Source: Phycomyces nitens
Lineage: Eukaryota > Mucoromycota > Mucoromycetes > Mucorales > Phycomycetaceae
Reading direction: 5' to 3'
Length of the DNA: 64,000 nt
Assembly: GCA_022702545.1 (NCBI GenBank)
Contig: JAHRBC010000006.1
Coordinates: forward strand, 2,666,001-2,730,000
The position numbers and the translations under genes were made by a program. Positions 50,644-61,966 of this stretch are shown here, piece after piece (position 1 is the first letter of the stretch; each line of letters starts with the position of its first letter). Below the pieces are notes generated by a model. It worked only from the letters and a program-made list of their open reading frames with translations. It was not told where the DNA came from and made no database searches.

Positions 50644-51562
50644 ATGCTTTCTTCTACGGACACTCTTACATCGTTTGGTCTCCAGGGAAAGGTGGCTGTT
50701 GGTAAGCAAAGCAAGCCCTGTTGATCGGCTACTAAAACCAAGAACCATATATATATAAATAAAAGTAACGGGTGGTGCGCGTGGTCTTGGCTATGAAATG
50801 ATGCTTGGTCTGGCAGAGAGTGGTGCGTCCGTGGCCTGCATTGACATCCTAAAGGATATGGGTTCAAAGGCAATTGACGACATTCAGCAGAAATGTCTGG
50901 TCAAAGGGTCCAGTTGGGGCTGCAATGTCACTGATGATAAGGCTGTAGAGAAAGTATTTGATCAAATAATGCAAGTCCATGGCAGGATTGACATTCTGGT
51001 CACTGCAGCAGGGATCAACAAGGTGTGTCCTGCAATTGAATATACTGCTGCAGACTTTCGAAAGATATTTGATGTCAATGTGAATGGGACCTTTTTCTGT
51101 GTTCAACAAGCAGCCAAGTAAGGATTCCTCCAATCAAATCCATACCAGATGCTTATTGGACAAAGGAGGATGATGGCAAATAGGACAGGAGGTTCAATCA
51201 TCACCATTGCGTCCATGTCAGCCCATGTCACCAATTACCCTCAGTCTCATGCTCCATACAACGCCACAAAGGCTGCCGTTCTTCAGCTTACAAAATCATT
51301 GGCTTGCGAATGGGCACCGCATAATATCCGAGTCACGGCCATCTCACCAGGCTACTTTGACACAGAGATGAACCAGGCTCTGTTGGACCAACAAGGACAA
51401 GGTGGAAAGGCATTAAGGGAAAAGTGGGAGAGTTTGGTCCCAAAGGGTCGAATGGGTAGACCACACGAACTCAAGGGTGTTGTAGTATTCCTGGCCTCAG
51501 AAGCCGCGTCTTATGTTACTGGAACAGAAGTAGTCGTGGATGGTGGCTATACTGCATGGTAA
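50644..51562 (+). CDS. Short-chain dehydrogenase/reductase (classical SDR)
   Basis: Exons 50644-50701, 50766-51117 and 51166-51562 give 268 residues, a classical cytosolic SDR. The nucleotide motif VTGGARGLGYEM spans the first splice (T-G-x3-G-x-G). An acidic residue after the second strand (ACIDILKD) suggests NAD rather than NADP preference. Then come VTAAGINK, the VNVNGTFF block, the catalytic Ser in ITIASMSAH, the YNATKAA motif (YxxxK), and SPGYFDTEM. The third-exon acceptor is placed at 51166 because only there does the frame continue as AAKRMMANRTGG. The closest families are fungal sugar-alcohol and polyol dehydrogenases (sorbose reductase, arabinitol dehydrogenase, xylulose reductase types), but the substrate cannot be told from the sequence. 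Confidence 0.88.
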
Positions 51563-51751
51563 CAGTGCTTCTGAACAGTCATGGTCTCGGTTTAAAGACT
51601 TTGTTTTATTACGAGATATATAGTAGATCTTGTAGCAGTGATGGTCCCAATGCTTCATCCCAAACACCCACTCAAGATATATATATATATATATATACTT
51701 GTGAATAAACAAACACTTTTTTTTTCACAAATCCATTGGAGACTGGCTTGT

Positions 51752-53606
51752 CTAGAGTGAGTTGAACCGTCTTTGGCAGATCTCACTTCCATACTCCATG
51801 TACTCTTTACGGCTGACAAATCTCTTTTGTAGGTCTGCCTTTGTTCCCAACGAAGCCAGTCGATTTCCTCCCTTCCATGCATATCCAACAGGACTAGTGT
51901 GTGTTTGTGTGTGTGTGTGTGTGTTTTGAATTAATAAGATATCTATATGTTTGGATCATTCTTACTCTTCAGGAACAGCAATCCTCAGTTCGTATTCACT
52001 AGGCACCATTACCTGCAAGTCTTGCTCACTATGACAACCAATAAGCATCAGATTGTCTAGAAACACACATACATTCGCTCTTTGTAACCAATGAGATTTG
52101 CATTTCCTCCCACAAGCACAATATTGGCATAGAGCAGTCCGTGGTATTCTTTGGAAAGCTAGATAAATACATGTCCTTGAGGCTACCGATCTACTTACCT
52201 GGATCGCATGCCTCGATGGCTTGGAAAATTGCTTCTGGTATGCCTGCTTGATTCATTCCAATATCAGAAGGATTGAAAAGGATTTCTGGTATCATGAAAC
52301 GTTCATTATTCATCGGCAATATCTGCTCCACTGGATTCTCTGCTGATCTATTCAATGGGGCCAGTCTGTCTGACTTGGTCCTAACGTGCCCTTGACTATG
52401 GTGAGCAAAGTCAGGCAAGACATACTCTTGAATGATGGGGTTCTCTCGGTAAGGTTTCCTATCAAGACATGCTTTATGAACATCAATCTCTAATGTTGTT
52501 GTTTTTTTTTTTTTAGGATAGACGGGTACCTGCACGCATCGAGATCTGAATAGATATCACGAGAAACGTAGCAGCAGGTCTCCTTTACTTGATTGATAAT
52601 AAAAGTCTCTTCCATCATATCATAGTGGCTATTATACGCAATTAGCATATTTATAGCAGACTTTGGGGGTTTGCTTACCGGAAAGAGACGGTTTCTTTGA
52701 GATGGTTTGTCAATAGTTTTCCACCCACATTGATTCTAAACAGCCTGTTTAGAGACACCAAATTTACTTATGCAGCTCGTACCTCTTTATAGCCTTTGGC
52801 ACAGGTTTTCCTTTGACAAACGGCACAATGTGTGTAAACGAAAAGCCGGAATCTACCACCACACTGCAATCAGGAATCGATCCAGGCTTGTCTCCAAACA
52901 GCGTGCCAAGGTCATTGAAAAGACACAATTGAGGAGCTATCCAATGTGATGAGTAAATAGACACTGTGCTTGGCGGGCCAGAATACCTATTGTACGATAA
53001 CAGGACCCAAATTCGTACTCTTCAAATATCATTTGGTCATAAGCTTCTTGGATGCTAGGCAGATTAAAGCATGGTTCGGTAATCACCAGCCGACACTCTT
53101 TGGAATTAACCTAGCTCCATACCAAAAATGTTGGTACTCAATTGTTGTCTATAAACCAGGCTTATTACCTTGAGAGCATGCTTAAATAATCGATCCCATA
53201 TAGTGCGTTCAACCCCCCAATTTGTCAAGAAGCCCTGTAGGATTATCAGCTCAAGAAATAAGAAAAAGAAGAAGAAAAACGAAATAATAATAATAATAAA
53301 TTGGCTCATTGCTAGGCCCGTGCTTACTCTCTCAAAAGGTAAGCGATAAAATAACGAAGAAAAGTCTGTACAGTCATCAAGTTGATCTCCAACAAAGCTT
53401 CTGTTGTCTGTTCTTCCTCGAATAATGGCATTCTGTACTAATCTATATATTCATCTTTAGACTCGATTGATTGAATGATTGATTGATTGATTGATTATTT
53501 TTTGGCAGAATGTGCAGTCTTGCCTTGGAGTGGCTAGTGCTGAATCAGAGGCAATTCCGGCCTTGATTGTATAGGCCCCATGATCTAATACAACAGTTGG
53601 TGGCAT
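51752..53606 (-). CDS. ARP6: Actin-related protein Arp6 (SWR1/INO80-type chromatin remodelling)
   Basis: Arp6 is a nuclear actin-related subunit of the SWR1 complex, which deposits histone H2A.Z. Exons are 53524-53606, 53328-53442, 53169-53234, 52987-53110, 52783-52936, 52679-52744, 52530-52628, 52199-52458, 52073-52158, 51966-52028 and 51752-51893. Conserved segments are [101 protein letters not shown] and [13 protein letters not shown]. The sequence ends [12 protein letters not shown]...RRFNSL. Intron 1 appears to use a GC donor (AG/GCAAGA). The exon 8 to exon 9 junction is anomalous: with the canonical AG acceptor, two bases are missing, so the conserved downstream frame is lost. Otherwise the model would be about 419 residues. 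Confidence 0.9.
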
Positions 53607-53826
53607 TTCGAGAATTCCTAATGAATTATATTATGCACCTTCTAAACAGTGCAAGACAGAAAATCAGAGTCACGTGAAATTGACGAGTTTTGGGGTATGT
53701 GGGATAAAAAAAGAAGGGAAACCTGATTATTTGATCCAATAGGATTCCGTGCACACACACACACATATATATATATATAAATATTGAGTTCTGTCAGATT
53801 CACAAATTCAACATCTTTTAATCAGA

Positions 53827-54294
53827 ATGCCAAGCATCAGTGGCACCAAAAGAAAAGGCCCAAGACAAAGACTGTCGATAACAGTAAAACAAAAGATTGC
53901 TATTATCGAAAAGTGCACTGACTCTAGCCTATCTCTTGAAGAGCTTGGCATATGGGCATTTGACATGTTTAAGCACCAAGGGATATGGAAGCCAGTGTCT
54001 ACCAGCACTATCTCGAGAATTATCTCCAAAGACAGCAAAGAGAAGGTCCAGGCAGCAAAACCGTACCAGCACTCGAATAAGCAGCTTACGGCCTGTGCCC
54101 TACCTGAACTTGAAAAGGCTATTCTGGAGGATATCAAAAACTTGAAGGTTTCAGTTGGGTCAATTGACCACCAAATGCTCCAGATTATTGGTCAGAGGAT
54201 TTCAAGTGAGCTTGGGCTGGATATCCCCCAGACATTCAAGTTCTCCAAAGGCTGGGCAAAGAGCTTCTTGAAAAGAATCCAAGTCCACAGTTGA
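53827..54294 (+). CDS. CENP-B/pogo-type DNA-binding protein without a DDE domain
   Basis: A single-exon ORF of 155 residues. Residues about 8-65 (KRKGPRQRLSITVKQKIAII ... STSTISRIIS) form the first helix-turn-helix (CENP-B N-terminal/Psq-like). Residues about 85-153 (LPELEKAILEDI ... DHQMLQIIGQRISSELG ... FKFSKGWAKSFLKRIQVHS) form the second, CENP-B-box type helix-turn-helix, which normally ends FxxSxGWxxRFxxRHxI. The frame stops immediately after it. In pogo/Tigger transposases and CENP-B a DDE domain of about 200 residues follows. Here only a short unrelated frame is seen. A (TA)n-rich TATA-like segment (53766-53780) lies about 50-60 bp upstream. It may be a truncated transposon or a domesticated DNA-binding protein. 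It is divergent from ARP6 (220 bp). Confidence 0.7.
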   Translation: MPSISGTKRKGPRQRLSITVKQKIAIIEKCTDSSLSLEELGIWAFDMFKHQGIWKPVSTSTISRIISKDSKEKVQAAKPYQHSNKQLTACALPELEKAILEDIKNLKVSVGSIDHQMLQIIGQRISSELGLDIPQTFKFSKGWAKSFLKRIQVHS

Positions 54295-54539
54295 TAGATA
54301 AGGTCTCTCTGTTCTTGTTTAGAGAGTCGCTTGAGCTTCTTTGTGATGATACCCACCCCATTATTATTGACATACTTGACATTTCAATACATGTGTATGA
54401 ATATTTTACTATTTTCAACAATCTTGCAAGTATGGTCGTAGGAAGGCCAAAGCTTTGTGAGGAATGTAGTTTGGTATCTATCTAATGAATAAAATAAAAA
54501 CAGAGGTTTTAGTTTTGGTTGCTCTGCCTTGTAATTACT

Positions 54540-55280
54540 GTTTATTTTTTGGATTCGATTTGTCATGATGGCTACCAGAATTTCTAGATATTAAAGAGGT
54601 ATTCTTGGCCATGCTTTGGGAATAACCACCTCGAGTTTATCCACAATGGTTATCTTTTGTGCAAGTAAAGTTCAAATATGCTTAATAGGATTGAGATGTG
54701 GAATTTGTGTAGGCCAAAGAAAAGCGAGCCTATACATAATACACCTCTCTTTTCTTATTCAATATGCCATACGCATCAGTACGATATGGAGTGCCATTCT
54801 TATTATTTTTTTTGGAGAAAAAACTGCCTGTTTGCAATCCTGAAAAGTCCTTTATACTATGAAATAAAATATTCGGCTAGGAAATCAACGTACTTGTCTT
54901 GGCCAATGTTTCCCCCCCTAATGTTACCAAAGGGTCAAGACCATCATCCCAGAACTCTTTTTTCAAATATCTGAAAAACTGTTTCTCTGCAGACAATGAC
55001 AGTTACAGCCAGAAAATTTGCTTGATGCCAAGAAAAAGCCTTTTGAAAGACATTTGCCTTGCACTCAAACAAATGCTTATATCATATTCGATACCAAGTC
55101 TGTTTGGTTTCTCAGGTCAAAACTTTGTATTAGTTGGACCGACTTCTTTCCAGCGTTTGAAAATAGCGACAATTGGCAATCAAGGGATGTTTATTTACAG
55201 AATATGAGTTGGGGGTATGGTAGTCATTAAATAGCCGAATAATACAGCTACGCTCAAATTCGGATAGCTTGCGTCTAGAA
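54540..55280 (-). pseudogene. Tc1/mariner-type transposase relic (third copy)
   Basis: Read on the minus strand: KLSEFERSCIIRLFND near 55270 matches the Tc1 N-terminal helix. Broken frames follow. LWPTQIPHLNPIKHI (near 54715-54670) matches LxWPxQSPDLNPIENLW, with the catalytic Glu changed to Lys and the Trp codon changed to TGA. Then come KITIVDKLEVVIPKAWPRIP and a terminal LVAIMTNRIQ, which match the (L...I..AW..I ... LVxSMPxRI) C-terminal pattern. Several stops and frame changes make it inactive. The conserved N-terminal LSExxR start is shared with the relic at 36340-36800, so the two are probably from related families. Confidence 0.75.
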
Positions 55281-56454
<1,174 letters not shown>

Positions 56455-56682
56455 GATGCACAAGTAGAAAATGTCCAATACATATATATATAGATATTAT
56501 ATATATATTTATCTTTCTACTATACTACTATTATTATTATTATTATTATTATTATTTGCTTCCATTATTGAAATCAAACAAAGTTTTCTCATATTTTAGT
56601 CTGAACAAGCATTATTATTATTATTATTTTATTTTATTATTTTAATTTTAATTATTATAGATGGGTTGTATTCAATAGCCTA

Positions 56683-58480
56683 CTAGGCCAACGCTAATGA
56701 TGGGTCTAGACGAAGCAGGTCCTCGTGAATGGCCTTCATGGCATGGAGTGCCATTGATTGTTCAATTACACAAGAGATATTAATTTCGGATGCTTCCTGT
56801 GAAATGATTTCGATATTGACATTGGCCTTTGCCAGGCTACTAAACATCTTGCCTGCAATCCCCACTGACTTTTTCATCTGAGCACCCACCAGGGATAGAA
56901 TGGCCATGTTGTGCATAACATCCACCTAGAAAGAAAAAAAACAATTAACTATATAGTTGATTATCAATCACCAATCTCTTACTTTGCCCAATTTCTGCAG
57001 CTCTACTACAGCACTGTCCATCTTGCTCTTTAGAATGTCGGCTTCCAAGGCAATAGACACATGTACTTCAGAGGTCGATATCAAATCAACCACGATGTTG
57101 TGCTCGTCCAATATTCCAAATATCCTTGCAAGGAAGCCATGGCTGACACTCTTTCGGTTCGAGTGAATGTTTAGGACGCAGATCTTGTCCTTCACAGTCA
57201 CGGCCGTAGGGTGCTTCTCGGTAAGCACATGGCTTCCACTGTCCGAGAAGATACAGGTGCCCGCCCCAGTTGGATTCTCGACATTCTTGATCCGGATAGG
57301 AATATTAGACCGAATGACTTGCTCCATTGTGAATGGGTGGATTACTTCTGACCCATAATACGTCAATTCAGCTGCCTCTTCAGGTCGCACAAATGGAAGA
57401 AGACGAGCCCCTTTGACCTTGCGAGGATCAGCTGTAAAGATCCCATCGACTTCTTTCCAGATCTGAAGTTCATCAGCCTTGAGACCAACTGCCACCAGTG
57501 CTGCACACAGATCAGTGTACCCTCTACCCATTGTTCTCAACAGACTTCCAGGCACGTTTCCAAAAAAGCCTAATAGATATTTAGTATTCTTTCTGGTCCA
57601 ATTTACTTTGTACCTGTCAGGATAGGCACTCTGTTGCCACAGTCACCAATGCGCTTAGCCATCTGCTGCGACACATGATCGTAGAATGTCTGGTCCAGCC
57701 CATTAAAGTCCCCCTCGATAATGTTGTTTAGCACAACAAGCTCAGTGTCAATTCCCTAGAACCAACATAAGTACTCATCCTTTACTCAACACAATCACAT
57801 ACCCGGTCTCTCAAGACAGCCGCCACCAGTGTGCAGGCCAGCTTCTCACCCATGCCAACAATGACATCTTTGGAGCGGGGCGATATCTCATCAATTATCT
57901 GTTTTAAAACTCCATTAGATGACTATTATGTCGCCATGGAAACCATCTTTCTTTTACCTCAGCTGCTTGAAGGAAGGATCGGAGTCGAAGGCAATCTTGA
58001 TGCAATTGTGCTTCGAGCTCCTTTAAGAGATCTTTATTTTTGATGAGTGACCTTGCGACATTAATGTGATCTTGCTTGATATCATTGACAATCTCCAGAT
58101 ACCCAACCGACCCCTCTGTCAGGGCTTCTTCGGCTGCCCTCAGTAATCTAAATAACATTCAACACATTCAGAAGCTTTAGAATCCTTATTGTCATCTATT
58201 ACCTGTTTGTGGTTCCTGTACTCTTTTCCTCTCCACTGCGGGCAGAGCACACCACGGCAACGCGGTGGGTGTTCATGTAGGATCTAGGCTGGAGGGTCAG
58301 GACCATGACCATTCGAAATATAATCGTAATAGTAACAAGAGGTGTCTTTACCGTGCTCAGTACTTACGGAACGATGGTGGACGCAATGGTCTCTAGAAAC
58401 TTGCCTACACTCGTTCCTCCATACTTTTGGACTACCCACGGAAGGTCCGTTGGATTCTGACGGTAGGAAGAGCTGGGCAT
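56683..58480 (-). CDS. HOM3: Aspartate kinase (aspartokinase)
   Basis: Hom3 phosphorylates aspartate, the first step of the Thr, Met and Ile pathway, and is feedback-inhibited by threonine through its ACT domains. Seven exons are read: 58368-58480, 58203-58283, 57958-58147, 57803-57898, 57614-57755, 56983-57569 and 56683-56925, giving 483 residues. The start is MPSSSYRQNPTDL, followed by the kinase signature VQKYGGTSVGK. Then come VAVVCSARSG, IVGMGEKLACTL, PILTGFFGNVPGSLLRTMGR, YTDLCAALVAVGL, IWKEVDGIFTADPR, ARLLPFV and AAELTYYGSEVIHPFT. The C-terminal ACT repeats are ICVLNIHSNRKSVSHGFL and ILSLVGAQMKKSVGIAGKMF with NINISCV-like ISEINISCVIE. The protein is monofunctional, with no homoserine dehydrogenase fusion. 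It is slightly shorter than yeast Hom3 (about 527). All catalytic motifs are present. Confidence 0.95.
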
Positions 58481-59389
58481 AACAAGCAAATGGAAAAGAG
58501 AAAAAAAAAAAGAGAGAAATTGGCTTTCTGAATCCGTTTTTTTAAAGATTAGCTCATTATTCAAGTCACACCTCAAGAGATCATCTAACACTTGTACTGG
58601 ATTTAGAAAATAAAAGTGATTTAATATTGCCAGCAATTTAAATTTTTATAGACACTTGTTAAACTGGCAGCTATAAAATAATAATAATAATAAGAGGACA
58701 TGGTATGGCCCAATTATATATATGTTGTGGTTATTTGGTGGGTGCTCTGGACTAGAGTCAAACTGGCTGGTGTCTGTCAAGGCAGATTCCCAAAATAAAA
58801 GAGTCATCTTGACACAGGTTGAGGTGAATCCAAAGCAGCTGCAAAAGCGAATTGGGATTTGCAGACAGCTTAAAGAGAACAGAATTAGGGCTGCAAGGAT
58901 ATTTTAAAAGAAAGTAATTGTAAAACATTACATATTATGGACTTGGTTTTTATATAATATCATGTGGCCTTGGTTTACAGATATATCTTAAACAAATGTC
59001 TGCATATTATAGTCTTGAAGTATAGTATTTGTAATGGCTTTTAATCTACTGCAAAACAAGGAGTCTCGACTTGCTTCATTCACAGTCTTTGACGGACAAG
59101 ATGGTAAATCTACTTTTAATTTATCCATCACGTTTGAATACTGCAAACACAAAGTAGAATTCCAAAGCACACTATTCTCAGCTCTTTAATTATAATTATA
59201 ATTATATTTATTATTAGCATATATTGACTACATTAAATGGTCTTTATTTTGCTGGTCCTTGCAACTATTGAAATAGCTGGTTTGCTTGTTGTTTCTTGGG
59301 ATTCTCTCTCTATCTCTCTCTGTGTGTGAGTCTGATTTTACGACTATATATATGTATATATATTTTTTAAAAAATAACTGGTCCTCCTA
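58481..59389. other. Gene-free region between HOM3 and SCT1
   Basis: About 0.9 kb. A plus-strand frame at 58722-58907 (with QVEVNPKQLQKRIGICRQL) has a gene-like composition but no recognised domain, no clear start context and no splice partners, so it is not listed. The rest is AT-rich. Confidence 0.5.
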
Positions 59390-61778
59390 TTACTCTCGCT
59401 TTGAATTTTCGGCATCACTCGCAGATGTACTTGTTATTTGTCCTTGCTTATCCAAAAAGTACAGCACATCATCGCCGATACTAGACTCCTTTGTCCAATT
59501 AAAGATCTTGCTGTCGTCCAACCACTCTGTGGCTGCAGTATTGAGCCATTCTGCTGCAATTTCTTTAAACGTCTTTTCGCCTTCTGCAAGTTCAGATACA
59601 GAGTGTTTGGTCGAAGGGTCGGGTCTAAACACATTATTGGGGTCAAAATCACTAAACACCTTTGGTCCATAATCATTGATTAGTTCAGTAATATCCTGGG
59701 ACAGCTTCTCGCGGGTCTTTCGAAGGTTTTCTGTGCTGTCAGGGTCAATGAGGGCCAGATAAAGCGGGCGAAGGGATCTATGAAAGAAAGAAAGAAAAAT
59801 GTCAATCAAAGACCATGGTTGAAATGGTGTTACTGACTTGTATACATCCACACCATTCTCGCCCCATCGCATGCTACAGTAGCTGACGACCGGAAGCAGG
59901 GTCCAGGTGGCTAATGGCAGCCCAATCTTGTAGGTCCAGTTCCAGTCACTTTTCAACGCAAACACCAAAGCCATGATTGTATACAGTCCATACATGGTTG
60001 GCAAGAGTACCAAACCCACAAGGAATTTCCAGGTTGCAAGTACGTCTCTACCAGCAATCTTGACGGTGGAGCTGGCAAGTGCCTCTATAAAAAACTAAAT
60101 TAGTCTCTGGTTCGTACATGTACCAATATACACATTGTACCTTTTGCCTTTTTGGCACTCAAGAACTTGGCAACCACCAGAATAGGCAGATTGAGTATAC
60201 CTCTACACAACCATTAGATACCAAACCGTCATTACAACAATCTTACCCTGGGAATGCCAATAGTCCCCAGACGATCAGAGTGAGGAGGCGACAGATGAGA
60301 AGAACAAATGTACGCCAGCCACGGAGGTTGATTTCAGGGACCTGGTGATCTTTCAAACCATGATATTTAAGAAGCTGGTTATATGCAAGTACTTTATGTT
60401 GGAGCTCAATAACTTTGGGATCATCCTTGTACAGATTATACCCAATCACCAGACGACGGTTGAGATCCACAACTTGTGCCAAATGAAGTTTGCGGTGCGC
60501 AGGCTTGTAGAGACGACGAGCCGCTTGGATGACCTGCAAAATATTAGGAAATCGCTGGTTGTCTCGAGACCACTCACCATCAGAGTCTGTTCATTGGACG
60601 CATTGATCGTAACACTCTTCAAGGCATAGTAGATTGTATTCAGTAAGCTTGCACACGCCTCTCTCTTTTCAGTTCCACCCATCTTGAACTTCTCGACCAG
60701 TTCGCTCGACACCGTAATAGGCTTTCCAAACTCAATCACAGCCCTTGAACGGAACCGATGGGCATGGAAGTAGTTTAGGCCTGCTCAAGCTTAATACACC
60801 TTGTTTTTAATTATACCATCTATGCCCTTACCACACGGAACAATCTTTACATCCATTCCTGGGTACTTTGCCATTGCACCCAATGCCATGATAGAAACTC
60901 CAGCTACACAAAAGGCTCATTAGACCCTTGTTTTCTATTACTACTAGTATTGTTATTATTTACCTTTAAATGGCAGCATCTCTGCTCGGTCGTGGCTGCC
61001 ACCTTCAGGAAAGATCGTAATACACTGTCCATCGTTCAACTCATCATACACCCGTTCATACACAGAATCCTGCTCGACATGAGGAACACACTTGTAGGCC
61101 GTTCCTTCTGGCTTGCAGAGAACCTGCACAGCCCGCTTGTTGGTGACATCTGACTTGACCACCAATTCTGTATCTGACAAGATCTTTACAACCTCAAACT
61201 TTCCTAATCCACGAGGTAGAAAGATGGAATCCTGGGGTTGGAGCTGGGACAAGAAATGGGTGTCGACGCCAGAGATGACTCGAGGGCTAGTCTTTGGGTT
61301 CAATAGCTGGATCCTCCCACTTCCTTCTTCTGCAATGTCCTGGGGACGAACGACTGGGACTAGAAGGACAATGATGTTTTTTTTAATACAATGAAAATAT
61401 TCCAAATATATATATAAGTGTGTACGTACTGGCATGGACCATTCGGGCAAGGAATCCAACTGCCTTTTGCTTCATTGACTTGGCTGCAATCAAAAACGAC
61501 ACTCGACGATGACATTCGCGCATAACAATCAGAGGATCGACAAACTATGTATAATGCATCATTACCATTCCATCCATAATTTCTTTGTTCACTAAGAATA
61601 TCAAGTAACTTACCTGACTCGCATGAGGAGCCGCCACAAAGATCACTGGGCCCTGTCGAGGAATCTTGTGAGACCCGCGCGGCCTGATCTCTCGAAAGAA
61701 GATGTCGAGCATTATGTTGAATAGCCATAATACACAATCATAAAGCAGATCTGCTCTCTGTCTTGTCGAACGCTTCAT
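59390..61778 (-). CDS. SCT1: Glycerol-3-phosphate/DHAP acyltransferase (ER membrane)
   Basis: Sct1/Gpt2-type enzymes acylate glycerol-3-phosphate at sn-1, the first step of phospholipid and triacylglycerol synthesis. Nine exons are read: 61614-61778, 61430-61544, 60964-61359, 60832-60903, 60578-60780, 60247-60533, 60141-60202, 59838-60084 and 59390-59777, giving 644 residues. Acyltransferase block I is reduced to VIFVAAPHASQFVDPLIV (HxxxxD across intron 1). Block III is CITIFPEGGSHDRAEMLPFK, with FPEGGSHD as in yeast Gpt2. A long segment between these blocks and two or three C-terminal membrane segments (WRTFVLLICRLLTLIVWGLL; FLVGLVLLPTMYGLYTIMAL; WTLLPVVSYC) are typical of the fungal family. 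The C-terminus is hydrophilic. The start at 61778 is chosen over an in-frame upstream ATG (61883), because the longer leader would overlap the PUS1 upstream region. Confidence 0.93.
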
Positions 61779-61966
61779 GGTGAGACAACCGTTTATGCTG
61801 TCATCCAAAAGCGATGTCTTGTGACAGGCCTCTAATGCAGAACCACCATAAATGGCAAGGATCGAGAAACCCAAGCCACCCAACGACTGGCGTTTTTAAC
61901 CTTTTTCTATCCGGGCGCACGTGTGGATTATTTTTCTGCCTCAACTCAATACTCGATAGTTTAACC
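61779..61966. promoter_or_regulatory. Compact divergent promoter region of SCT1 and PUS1
   Basis: 188 bp between two start codons in opposite directions, the shortest divergent spacing in the window. It must hold both promoters if the chosen starts are right. No TATA box is obvious. Confidence 0.45.

Noticed and set aside
58722..58907. Plus-strand frame between HOM3 and SCT1 (VNPKQLQKRIGICRQL)
   Set aside because: No homology recognised, no adjoining exon, and a (TA)n region as start context.
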